Shown: in pieces, positions 1 through 7,731 of the stretch | How the letters are laid out: each line of letters begins with the position of its first letter | Numbering within the stretch: the stretch's first letter is position 1 | Assembly: GCF_035984415.1 (NCBI RefSeq) | Contig: NZ_CP130720.1 | Span: 4,154,001-4,218,000 of the forward strand | Source: Streptomyces sp. NBC_01296 | Lineage (GTDB): Bacteria; Actinomycetota; Actinomycetes; Streptomycetales; Streptomycetaceae | Length of the DNA stretch: 64,000 nt | Reading direction: 5' to 3' | The notes under the pieces: generated by a model | Seen by the model: the letters and a program-made list of their open reading frames with translations, nothing else | Told to the model about the DNA's origin: nothing | Databases searched by the model: none | Translations under genes and position numbers: made by a program

Positions 1-2034
1 CCCCTCACGGCCATCTCCCCGTACATGCAGAAGGCGATCGTCGCGATCGAGGACTCGCGTTTCTACGAGCACGGCGCGATCGACGCGAAGGGCATCCTGC
101 GCGCGGTCAACCGCAACGCGCAGGAGGGCGGAGCCGCGCAGGGCGCCTCCACGCTGACGCAGCAGTACGTGAAGAACGTGTTCGTCGAAGAGGCCGGCGA
201 CGACGAGACCAAGGTGCGCGAGGCCCAGGAGAAGAGCCTGGGCCGCAAGATCCGCGAGCTGAAGTACTCGATCCAGGTCGAGGAGGAACTCGGGAAGAAG
301 AAGATCCTCGAGAACTACCTCAACATCACTTACTTCGGCCAGCAGGCATACGGAATCGAATCCGCCGCTCAGCGCTACTTCAGCAAGCCGGCCAAGGACC
401 TGACCCTGGACGAGTCGGCGCTGCTGGCGGGCGTCGTGCAGTCGCCGAGCCGGTTCGACCCGGTGAACGACGCGCAGGAGGCGATGAAGCGCCGGAACGT
501 CGTCCTGCAGCGGATGGCCGACATGAAGGACGTCTCGCAGACCGAGGCGGACGAGGCGAAGAAGAAGCCGGTGACGCTGAAGGTGACGCGGCCGAAGAAC
601 GGCTGCATCACCGCGGTCAAGGGCGCGGGCTTCTTCTGCGACTACGTGCGCAACACGTTCCTGACCGACCCGGTGTTCGGCAAGACCCGCGAGGAGCGGG
701 CCAAGCTCTGGAACCAGGGCGGCCTGACCGTGCGTACGACGCTGGACCCGCAGTCGCAGGAGTCCGTCAACGAGTCGATCAAGGACCACGTCAACCAGGA
801 CGACAAGGTCGCCACGGCCGTCACCCTGGTGCAGCCGGGCACGGGCCGGGTCCTCGCGATGGGCCAGTCCAAGCCGTACGGCTTCGGCAAGAACGAGACG
901 CAGATCAACTTCTCCGTGGACAAGCGGATGGGCGGATCGAACTTCGGCTTCCCGACCGGCTCGACCTTCAAGCCGTTCGTCGCGGCAGCGGCCCTGGAGC
1001 GGGGCGTTCCGGCGGGCAAGACGTACCAGTCCCCGCACGACATGGAGTACCCGAGCCCGGTGCAGACCTGCGGCGACAAGCCCTGGGTCAACACCATGCA
1101 CGACCGGGTGGAGAACGAGTCGGAGTCCGAGGTCGGCCCGTACGGCATGAGGGACGCGATGGCCAAGTCGGTCAACACGTACTTCGTCGAGATGATCTCC
1201 GACAACGCGCTCGGGCTCTGCCCCGTGACCGAGATGACCACCAAGCTCGGTGTGATCCCGGCCGACGGCACGAAGCTCCCCGAGGTCCCGGCCATCGCGC
1301 TCGGCACCGAGGGCATGTCCCCGCTGACCATGGCGAACGCGTACGCGACCTTCGCCAACCGCGGCGTGTACTGCACCCCCGTCGCCCTGGAGTCCATCAC
1401 CGACGCGCACGGCAAGGCACTGGCCGTGCCGAAGTCCCAGTGCGACCGCGTGATGGCGGAGAAGACCGCCGACACCGTCAACACGCTGCTGCTCGGCGTG
1501 ATCGACTCCGGTACCGGTACCGCCGCGGGTCTGACCGACCGGCAGAACGCGGGCAAGACCGGCACCACCGACAGCCGCTACAACGCCTGGTTCGTCGGGT
1601 ACACGCCGAACATGGCGGGCGCGACGTGGGTCGGCTCGGGCGGCTCGAAGCAGGTGTCGATGGAGAACATCACCATCGGCGGCCAGTACTACGACAAGGT
1701 CTACGGCGGCGGGCTGCCCGGCCCGATCTGGAAGCAGGCGGTCTCGGGTGCACTGGAAGGCCGGGAGGCGCCGCCCTTCACCACGGTGACCATCCCGGAG
1801 AGCGGGATCCCGGCCGGCGGCGGCCGTCCCAACCCGAATCCGAACCCGAATCCGAACCCGAACAAGCCGGGGAAGCCCGGCAAGCCGGGCGGCGACGGCA
1901 AGCCGGGCGGCCGCCCCGGCGGCCAGACGGCAGCCGGTGCCACGGGCGGCGCGACGGGCGGCAACACGCCGACGAACCCGTTCCCGGACATCAGCCTGGA
2001 GCCGGGCTTCATCGGCGGCCCGGAGGGCCCGTAG
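1..2034 (+). CDS. Bifunctional penicillin-binding protein (class A), 5' end outside window
   Basis: Peptidoglycan glycosyltransferase/transpeptidase that polymerises and cross-links the wall outside the membrane. The frame is open from base 1, so the N-terminal cytoplasmic tail and membrane anchor lie upstream of the window. The first visible residues belong to a GT51 domain, with the catalytic Glu in EDSRFYEHGAID and the QGASTLTQQ motif. The transpeptidase domain has the nucleophile motif STFK (about nt 960-975), SVN (about 1168-1180) and KTGTT (about 1555-1566). The tail is a low-complexity Asn-Pro repeat followed by Gly/Lys/Pro-rich sequence, usual in actinomycete PBPs that reach into the wall. 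A strong hairpin terminator follows. Confidence 0.95.
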   Translation, partial: PLTAISPYMQKAIVAIEDSRFYEHGAIDAKGILRAVNRNAQEGGAAQGASTLTQQYVKNVFVEEAGDDETKVREAQEKSLGRKIRELKYSIQVEEELGKKKILENYLNITYFGQQAYGIESAAQRYFSKPAKDLTLDESALLAGVVQSPSRFDPVNDAQEAMKRRNVVLQRMADMKDVSQTEADEAKKKPVTLKVTRPKNGCITAVKGAGFFCDYVRNTFLTDPVFGKTREERAKLWNQGGLTVRTTLDPQSQESVNESIKDHVNQDDKVATAVTLVQPGTGRVLAMGQSKPYGFGKNETQINFSVDKRMGGSNFGFPTGSTFKPFVAAAALERGVPAGKTYQSPHDMEYPSPVQTCGDKPWVNTMHDRVENESESEVGPYGMRDAMAKSVNTYFVEMISDNALGLCPVTEMTTKLGVIPADGTKLPEVPAIALGTEGMSPLTMANAYATFANRGVYCTPVALESITDAHGKALAVPKSQCDRVMAEKTADTVNTLLLGVIDSGTGTAAGLTDRQNAGKTGTTDSRYNAWFVGYTPNMAGATWVGSGGSKQVSMENITIGGQYYDKVYGGGLPGPIWKQAVSGALEGREAPPFTTVTIPESGIPAGGGRPNPNPNPNPNPNKPGKPGKPGGDGKPGGRPGGQTAAGATGGATGGNTPTNPFPDISLEPGFIGGPEGP

Positions 2035-2045
2035 CCGGCACGGAC

Positions 2046-2096
2046 AAGAGAGAGGGGCCCCGCCCGCGCACTGCGCGAGCGGGGCCCCTCTCTCTG
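2046..2096. terminator. Strong bidirectional hairpin terminator
   Basis: A perfect 16-bp inverted repeat (arms 2048-2063 and 2079-2094, loop 15 nt) lies between the convergent PBP and GatB/YqeY genes and can stop transcription from both sides. It has no long T tract, which is normal for Streptomyces. Confidence 0.85.
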
Positions 2097-2130
2097 CCTA
2101 TCTGTTCTGCCTATCTGTATATCTACGTAT

Positions 2131-2592
2131 CTACGCGAGGTGCTTCTTGACGGCGGCGGCGACGCGGCCGCCCTCCGCCAGCCCGGCCACCTTCGGGTTC
2201 ACGATCTTCATGACGGCACCCATGGCCCGCGGCCCCTCGGCACCCGCGGCCTTGGCCTCCTCGACGGCCTGCGCCACGATCGCGCCGAGCTCCTCGTCGC
2301 TGAGCTGCTTGGGCAGGTAGGTGTCGAGGAACTCGCCCTCCGCCGTCTCGCGCGCGGCCTGCTCGGGACGACCGCCCTGGGCGAAGGCGTCCGCGGCCTC
2401 GCGGCGCTTCTTCGCCTCCTTGGCGATCACCTTGAGGACCTCGTCGTCGGAGAGCACGCGCGCCTCCTTGCCCGCGACCTCCTCCTTGGTGATGGCGGAG
2501 AGGGTCAGGCGCAGCGTGGACGAGTGCAGCTCGTCGCGCGCCCTGATGGCGGTGGTGAGGTCTTCCTGGAGCTTGGCCTTGAGCGTGGTCAT
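2131..2592 (-). CDS. GatB/YqeY domain-containing protein
   Basis: A 153-aa protein made up entirely of the YqeY domain, related to the C-terminal tRNA-binding part of the GatB amidotransferase subunit. It is helical and charged, starting MTTLKAKLQEDLTTAIRARD; the segments LSDEELGAIV and GAVMKIVNPKVAG are typical of the family. The length is normal. The precise role is not established; free YqeY proteins are thought to act in tRNA-linked or aminoacylation-related functions. It converges on the PBP gene and is divergent from the metallophosphoesterase, so the 67-bp gap 2593-2659 should hold both promoters. Confidence 0.9.
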   Translation of the reverse strand: MTTLKAKLQEDLTTAIRARDELHSSTLRLTLSAITKEEVAGKEARVLSDDEVLKVIAKEAKKRREAADAFAQGGRPEQAARETAEGEFLDTYLPKQLSDEELGAIVAQAVEEAKAAGAEGPRAMGAVMKIVNPKVAGLAEGGRVAAAVKKHLA

Positions 2593-2659
2593 GACCTGAG
2601 TCTGCCAGGTGGAGGGGCGGTGGCGCCCGTCGGTTTACCGGGTCTGAGACGATGGGGCC

Positions 2660-3598
2660 ATGCGTGCGCGTTACGGAGTACCCCTGAAGGTCACCGCCTC
2701 GATCGCGGCGGTGGGGGCCGCCGGTGTGGCCTATGCCGCCGGTTTCGAGGCGCGGTCGTTCCGACTGCGCCGGATCACCGTGCCGGTCCTCCCCGCCGGG
2801 ATGCGCCCGCTGCGCGTACTCCAGGTCTCCGACATCCACATGGTCGGCGGGCAGCACAAGAAGCGCGCCTGGCTCCAGTCGCTGGCCGGCCTGCGCCCGG
2901 ACTTCGTCGTGAACACGGGCGACAACCTCTCCGACACCGAGGGCGTCCCGGAGGTACTGGACGCCCTGGGCCCGCTGATGTCGTTCCCCGGCGTGTACGT
3001 CTTCGGGTCGAACGACTACTACGGGCCGCGGCTGCGCAACCCGGGGCGCTACCTGATCGAGAAGGTCCAGGGGCGGCACGGGCTGAACGGCAACAAGCCG
3101 GTCGTCGGCGCCGTGCACAACCCGTGGGAGGAGATGCGGGACGCCTTCGACGCGGCGGGCTGGGTGAACCTCACCAACACGCGCGGGCGCCTGAAACTGC
3201 CCGACCTGGAACTGGCCTTCACCGGCCTGGACGACCCGCACATCAAGCGCGACCGCTACGAGCGGGTGGCGGGCGGGCCGGAGGTGGACGCCGACTTCTC
3301 GATGGCCGTCGTGCACGCCCCGTACCTGCGCGTCCTCGAGTCCTTCACCGCGGACCGGTACCCGCTGATCCTGGCCGGGCACACGCACGGCGGTCAGCTG
3401 TGCATCCCCTTCTACGGGGCGCTCGTCACCAACTGCGACCTGGACACGAAGCGGGTGAAGGGGCTCTCCACGTACGAGGCGGACGGCAAGCGTGCCTACC
3501 TCCACGTCTCGGCGGGCTGCGGCACGAACCGCTACACGCCGGTCCGCTTCGCCTGCCCCCCGGAAGCCACCCTCCTGACCCTGACCCCGAAGGCCTGA
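2660..3598 (+). CDS. Membrane-tethered metallophosphoesterase (YkuE/YaeI-like)
   Basis: A 312-aa calcineurin-like phosphoesterase. An N-terminal hydrophobic stretch (about residues 12-28) should anchor or export it. The two-metal active site is visible in order: SDIHM, TGDN, GSND (a variant of GNHD/E), VHAPY and GHTHGG. The substrate is unknown; related proteins act on phospholipid or nucleotide phosphoesters. It is separated from the tRNA gene by about 160 bp and is probably a single-gene unit. The Asn in GSND replaces the usual His of GNHD, as in many YkuE-type members. Confidence 0.9.
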   Translation: MRARYGVPLKVTASIAAVGAAGVAYAAGFEARSFRLRRITVPVLPAGMRPLRVLQVSDIHMVGGQHKKRAWLQSLAGLRPDFVVNTGDNLSDTEGVPEVLDALGPLMSFPGVYVFGSNDYYGPRLRNPGRYLIEKVQGRHGLNGNKPVVGAVHNPWEEMRDAFDAAGWVNLTNTRGRLKLPDLELAFTGLDDPHIKRDRYERVAGGPEVDADFSMAVVHAPYLRVLESFTADRYPLILAGHTHGGQLCIPFYGALVTNCDLDTKRVKGLSTYEADGKRAYLHVSAGCGTNRYTPVRFACPPEATLLTLTPKA

Positions 3599-3762
3599 CC
3601 ACCGCCCGCCCCGGTGACCTGGCCCTTCCCGGCACCGGGCCCGGCCCGGGTCACGGCGGACGGCCCCCGCCGCGCCCCTCGCGAAAACCGGATTTCGTCT
3701 CCGGCCAAGGGTCCGCTAAAGTAATCGATGTCGCCAGGACAGCAACGCTGCCAGGCGGCGAT

Positions 3763-3836
3763 CGGGGTGTAGCGCAGCTTGGCAGCGCGCTTCGTTCGGG
3801 ACGAAGAGGTCGTGGGTTCAAATCCCGCCACCCCGA
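3763..3836 (+). tRNA. tRNA-Pro, anticodon CGG
   Basis: A 74-nt cloverleaf. The acceptor arm CGGGGTG pairs with CACCCCG. The anticodon stem CTTCG/CGAAG encloses the loop TTCGGGA, giving anticodon CGG. The T arm has GGTTCAAATCC. No CCA is encoded. It is the target of the integrative element: its 3' half from base 3795 is part of the 43-bp attachment repeat, so the present 3' half comes from the element and the tRNA is kept intact. Confidence 0.96.
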
Positions 3837-3837
3837 C
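3795..3837. repeat. Attachment site at the tRNA end of the element (attL)
   Basis: A 43-bp sequence identical to 10522-10564, covering the anticodon loop to the 3' end of tRNA-Pro plus one base. The base before each copy differs (G at 3794, C at 10521), which fixes the repeat edge. Confidence 0.95.
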
Positions 3838-3847
3838 TTCGTAATAG

Positions 3848-3886
3848 CAGGTGAGGCACCTACTGAATCAGTAGGTGCCTCACCTG
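3848..3886. terminator. Hairpin behind tRNA-Pro, supplied by the element
   Basis: An 18-bp perfect stem (3848-3865 with 3869-3886) and 3-nt loop followed by TTTC. It lies 11 bp beyond the tRNA and 27 bp before the integrase stop, so it can end both the tRNA and the leftward integrase transcript. A similar but not identical hairpin lies the same distance beyond attR (10575-10615). Confidence 0.85.
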
Positions 3887-3913
3887 TTTCTGCGTGCGTG
3901 TCTATCTGCGTGA

Positions 3914-5056
3914 CTACGGTTTCGCGGCGCTCCGGAAGATGCTGTCCATGACCGTCGCCCCGGTCTGGATCACCGGGCGGATCTGCTTCCGGTAGACAGC
4001 CTCGGTCACTGCCGTACCGGAGTGCCCGACGAGCCTGGAGATCTCTTCGAGCGGCACTCCCTTGTCGGACAGCAGCGACACGAAGCTGTGCCGCAGCTCG
4101 CGCGGAGTCCACTCTTGCGCGTCGATCCCGTCGGCCCCGTCGATCGCCTGCCGGAAGGCACGCCGGACGTTGGTCGAGTCGAGCTCGGTCCCGACCGCAG
4201 ACGAGAAGACCAGCCCCTTCTCCGTCCACTGGTCACCGGCGGCGAGGCGATCCCAGCCCTGATCTTCGAAGTGCTTCCAGAGCGCCTCCACGCACCGGGC
4301 AGGCAGGGCAATCGTCCGACGCGACTTCTTCGTCTTGGTGTCACCAGTGGCCCGGACCGACCTCCACACCGCAATGTGCGGCGGCACAGGCGGGACCCCG
4401 TTCGGCTCCCCCTTCAGGAAGACGTGATCCCAGGTGAGCGCGCGCAGCTCTTCCGTACGAGCCCCGGTGAGGAGGGCGAGCACGATGTACGCGTGAGTTG
4501 AGGTGCCTTCGGCGGCCCGGAGCACGGCTTCAGCCTGGACGAGCGTCAGCGCCTTGGACGGCCGGCCGGACTGCCCGCTCGGGATGGAGCAGAGTTCCAC
4601 GATGTTGCGCTTCACCTTGTCCCGGACCATCGCGCGCTTGACGGCGCGGTTCAGGCACGAGTGCACGGCCTGGAGCGTGCGCGTGCTCAGCGTCTTTGCC
4701 TTGGCAGCAAGCCACTTGTCCACGTCTTCACCGCTCAACTCACGCAGCTTGCGAGCGCCCAGCGCGGGGATCACGTGGTTCCGGCAAAGGGACGCGCACG
4801 TGTCCACGGTGCCCTGATCCCGGCCGGCCAGCCCGTACAGAAGCCAGTCGTTCACGGCGTCCGCCACGGTGTAGTTCGTCGGCGCAATGGCAAGACCGTC
4901 TTCGTGGTCCCGCAGCACCTCTTTGAGCTTGGTCTTCGCCTCGGTTTTGGTCCGGCCGCTGCCCCGCTTCACGATGCGCTTGCCGCTGGGGTCGAAGCCG
5001 AGGCTCACGCTGGCGATCCACCGCTGCCGCTTCTCGTCCCAGTGAAAGACCGCCAT
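3914..5056 (-). CDS. int: Tyrosine site-specific integrase
   Basis: A 380-aa tyrosine recombinase that would integrate and excise the element at tRNA-Pro. The N-terminal SAM-like core-binding region (about residues 60-140) carries the arm that wraps the att core. The catalytic domain shows the first Arg in LLTGARTEELRALTW, the RELRHSF box, His in LVGHSG and the nucleophile Tyr in TEAVYRKQ (about residue 357). It lies directly inside attL and is transcribed toward the tRNA. The start ATG at 5056 opens MAVFHWDEKRQRW, typical for actinomycete phage and AICE integrases. It follows xis by 21 bp, probably in one rep-xis-int transcript. It appears intact. Confidence 0.95.
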   Translation of the reverse strand: MAVFHWDEKRQRWIASVSLGFDPSGKRIVKRGSGRTKTEAKTKLKEVLRDHEDGLAIAPTNYTVADAVNDWLLYGLAGRDQGTVDTCASLCRNHVIPALGARKLRELSGEDVDKWLAAKAKTLSTRTLQAVHSCLNRAVKRAMVRDKVKRNIVELCSIPSGQSGRPSKALTLVQAEAVLRAAEGTSTHAYIVLALLTGARTEELRALTWDHVFLKGEPNGVPPVPPHIAVWRSVRATGDTKTKKSRRTIALPARCVEALWKHFEDQGWDRLAAGDQWTEKGLVFSSAVGTELDSTNVRRAFRQAIDGADGIDAQEWTPRELRHSFVSLLSDKGVPLEEISRLVGHSGTAVTEAVYRKQIRPVIQTGATVMDSIFRSAAKP

Positions 5057-5077
5057 CCCCGCGGCTTCTACGTTTGG

Positions 5078-5296
5078 TCACGACCGGGCCACCGCTTCGC
5101 GCTCCAGGAGGGCAACGTAGTCGGCGATCGCGGAGGCGGGAACCAAGCGCGTCCGCCCTTCCTTGACCGTCCGAAGGCGGCCCGCACGGATCAGGTCGTA
5201 GATGACGCTGCGGCTGATCCCCAGCACCCGGGTGGCGTCGGAGACGCGGTAAAGCACCGGCACAGGGTCCACCCTGCGGAAGGCCATCGTGGTCAT
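5078..5296 (-). CDS. xis: Excisionase / MerR-like helix-turn-helix DNA-binding protein
   Basis: A 72-aa protein with one winged HTH of the excisionase type: VLYRVSDATRVLGISRSVIYDLIRAGRLRTVKEG, then a VPASAIADYV segment. It should bind near the att site and direct the integrase toward excision. Its ATG (5294-5296) overlaps the stop of the Rep gene, which implies translational coupling as in pSAM2 (repSA-xis-int). Length is normal. Confidence 0.9.
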   Translation of the reverse strand: MTTMAFRRVDPVPVLYRVSDATRVLGISRSVIYDLIRAGRLRTVKEGRTRLVPASAIADYVALLEREAVARS

Positions 5297-6719
5297 CGCT
5301 CCCCCTCAGCATCCGTTTGGTCCAGCTCCGCGAGGGCTTCGCGGGCAGTGGTGCGGTTGGTCTTGATGCCTTCGGCGATCGTGGCGGCAAGCCAGGACTC
5401 ACCAGGCGTATGTCCGTGTCCGGCGTAGGTCCAGTGCGCGAGGACGAGCGTGGAGCCCTCCGAGGAGTCGTCCGGGTCGGCCAGACCGCGTTCGCGACGC
5501 TCCTGGGCGGCGCGGAAGTCGGCGCGGACCTGGCGGAGCGCGCCGAGGGTTGTCGAGTAGGCGCGGGACTTGGTGGAGAAGTGGCCCCGGAAACCGAGCA
5601 TGTGAGACCAGCGCGCAAGCAGCCGGTCCGGGTGGGCAGAATCGAGGGCCCAGCAGGCTTCGATCAGGCGCCGGGTGTGGCCAGGCAGGTGGAGCTTGTC
5701 CAGCTCGGCGAGTTCGCCGATGCGGCGGTCGGCGGTGCCGGTGGTCTCGGCAGCCTTGGTCGCGTACTTCGCCACGTAGGAGGCAACCGCCTGCTCGGTC
5801 AGATCCTCGTGCCCGAGTCCGCCGATGGGCTGGACATCCACCTGCGTGCCCCATCCGAGGGTTCGGGCAGCGAAGTCGCCGGAAGCCGGGACGCTCAGGG
5901 CGACTCGGCCGGCCGCTGCCCGGATCGCATCATCGAGAAGGGCTACCGAAGCCCACGACGGCGGAGCAGTGTCGGGCCCGTCCGGACCGTCAAGGCGCAC
6001 GACCATGTGGAAGTGGACCGCGCCACGCTTCTGGAACTCTGCGACCTTCCCGAAGGAGACCCGGCAGCAGTCCGCCAGAGCCCTCTGGGACAGGCCCGCG
6101 CGGGCGGCGATCTCCCGGCGGAGGTAGATGGTGAAGCGCTGCCAGAGCTGTCCGGCGTAGTTGTTCCAGAGCACGGCGCCCGCGTAGTCGTACCGCTCGG
6201 GGTTCAGCGCCGTACCGAGCGCCGGATCCTGCTCGGCATGGGCGGTACCGCAGCGGCACCGGCCGGAGGCAGGGCGGTTGTGTACCGGGCCGAACGACGG
6301 GGCCGTCAGCGTGGCGAACACTCGAGGGTGCGAGCGGACCGTGACGGGGACATCCTTGCCCTCATCACCCGTGATCCCGGCACGGATGAGGTGGTAGGTA
6401 TCTCCCGCGTAGGTCCACGCGCAGGACGGGCAGCGGGAGGCCCGCCGATTGCCGCACGCGATCCGTAACCGGCCCCCAGGCTCGGCAGCAGTCGAGTACG
6501 AGTAGAGGACGTCCCCGGTCCGGCGGTCGCGGGTGACGGTCTGGCCTGAGAGGTGGATCGGGTCCGAGCAGCCACCGGTACGACGGATCTGGTCCCGCCA
6601 ACGGTCGAAGCCCGGGGCGGAAGCAACCCGCAGGAGGTCAGCCAGGGTCAAGGGGTCAGTGCCCGCGCGGCCGCCGCCATGGGCGCGACGGCGGCCGGGG
6701 CCACGGGAAAACGGGTCAC
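5293..6719 (-). pseudogene. repSA: RepSA-type replication initiator gene with an N-terminal frameshift
   Basis: A rolling-circle initiator expected to nick the origin and replicate the excised element. The long frame (5293-about 6651) is well conserved: LRIACGNRRASRCPSCAWTY (zinc-binding Cys), VFATLTAPSFGPVH, GAVHFHMVVRLDGP (the metal-binding HUH-like His pair) and ASYVAKYATKA with the probable nicking Tyr. The natural start is the GTG at 6719, overlapping the stop of the upstream gene (GTGA). That frame gives VTRFPVAP...ARALTP and then TGA at 6648-6650, while the expected continuation PLTLADLLRVAS lies in the -1 frame. One missing C in the CCCC run at about 6652-6655 explains it. A TTG at 6651 could restart at 452 aa, but has no ribosome binding site. 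It could be a real mutation or an assembly error. Confidence 0.8.
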
Positions 6720-7082
6720 GCGGCCACCGCCGAAACCATGTCGGTCGTCTCGACCATCGGCCGGTCAGCGCGGGCGCGGGCAGCGGGGCTGATCTCCTTG
6801 ACGACCCAAAGGGACACCGAGGAGGCCATCCGCTGGGCGAGGTTGAATCGCGGCTCGTCAGCGAACCTCGCGAGATGAGCGGCGGTCTGCCCCGGGGTGG
6901 CCCCGTCCGCGATCCAGAGCCGCAGGTATCCGCTAGTGAAGGCGGCCGAGCGCGTCGTCGGACAGGCGGTGGCGGTAGGTGGTGGGCATGTCCGAGGCGT
7001 ACAGAGCGACAGTCCGTTCCATGTTCGACAGGTCCCGGACCGAGATCTGCGGAGACTGCACGACCTTGAGCGTTGCGGGCAT
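6716..7082 (-). pseudogene. Small element gene of unknown function, frameshifted
   Basis: From ATG 7082 (behind a GAAGGGAG site) a frame reads MPATLKVVQSPQISVRDLSN... to GRLH and stops at TAG 6933-6935. In the adjacent frame a coherent peptide continues from the same point: TSGYLRLWIADGATPGQTA..., ending VETTDMVSAVAA at TGA 6716-6718, where it overlaps the RepSA start. Removing one T near 6938-6939 joins both into one protein of about 121 aa. I do not know its function; the position directly before repSA fits the small accessory genes of such elements. Confidence 0.65.
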
Positions 7083-7159
7083 GATGGAAGCTCCCTTCAC
7101 GGGGACGGGAGCGGCGGACTGCTTGGCGGTAGGGCGCCGCTCCCAACATCTCTAACTTC

Positions 7160-7245
7160 TCTTGTGTTACCTAGATTAGTAGGGATGTCGAAGAGCACAA
7201 GCCCTTTGGGGAGACTTCTTTAGATCACTTAGATAACCTGGGTTT
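7160..7245 (+). promoter_or_regulatory. Divergent, AT-rich control region of the element
   Basis: This gap between the leftward rep operon and the rightward GntR gene is much more AT-rich than its surroundings. GTTACCTAGA (7166-7175) and the inverted, near-matching CTTAGATAAC (7228-7237), with a further TTAGAT at 7220-7225, look like operators for the adjacent GntR protein. TAGATA (7230-7235) is a plausible -10 box only 10 bp before the GTG start, which suggests a leaderless mRNA overlapped by an operator, hence autoregulation. Confidence 0.45.
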
Positions 7246-7602
7246 GTGACCGTGAGCCCAGATGATCCCCGCAGCGCCTACGCGCAGGTTGCCGACGACC
7301 TTCGGAAGCAGATCGCGATCGGCGCTCTAACGGCCGGCCAGAGGCTCGACGGAAACGCCAAACTGGCCGAGCGGTATGGCGTAGCAGCCATGACCGTTCG
7401 GCACGCGTTGGACATCCTTCGCGATGAAGGCTTGATTGTGAGTCAGCAGGGTCGTGGCACGTTCGTGGCCAGCGACCCGCCGAGCGTCGAGGTCGAGCAG
7501 GCCGCCACCTTGGCCAGCGAACTTGCCGAGATCAAAGCCGCGTTGGATCTGATCAACTCGCGGCTCGATCGCCTCGAAGGGCACGTTGCCGATCTGCCGT
7601 GA
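7246..7602 (+). CDS. GntR-family regulator, KorSA-like
   Basis: A 118-aa protein with an N-terminal GntR winged helix (about residues 8-75: AYAQVADDLRKQIAIGAL, then LAERYGVAAMTVRHALDILRDEGLIVSQQGRGTFV) and a short helical, probably coiled-coil tail (ELAEIKAALDLINSRLDRLEGHV). It lacks the usual large effector domain, like KorSA of pSAM2, which represses element replication and transfer genes. It is transcribed away from rep/xis/int. No Shine-Dalgarno precedes the GTG; translation may be leaderless. A second GTG at 7252 is possible. Confidence 0.82.
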   Translation: MTVSPDDPRSAYAQVADDLRKQIAIGALTAGQRLDGNAKLAERYGVAAMTVRHALDILRDEGLIVSQQGRGTFVASDPPSVEVEQAATLASELAEIKAALDLINSRLDRLEGHVADLP

Positions 7603-7731
7603 CCGCTGTGGACAGCCGATCCACACGCTGTGCAGCCTCGGATAACTTCTTCCGGATCTCGTGTAGCTCCACGAGTAATCGCGCCTTGTCTGCCACCCTC
7701 ACGGCAACGGCCCCCTCTCCGTCTGGGCTGA

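Noticed and set aside
6640..6660. Programmed -1 frameshift in repSA
   Set aside because: The CCCC run is not a classical slippery heptamer and no downstream stimulatory structure stands out; loss of one base is simpler.
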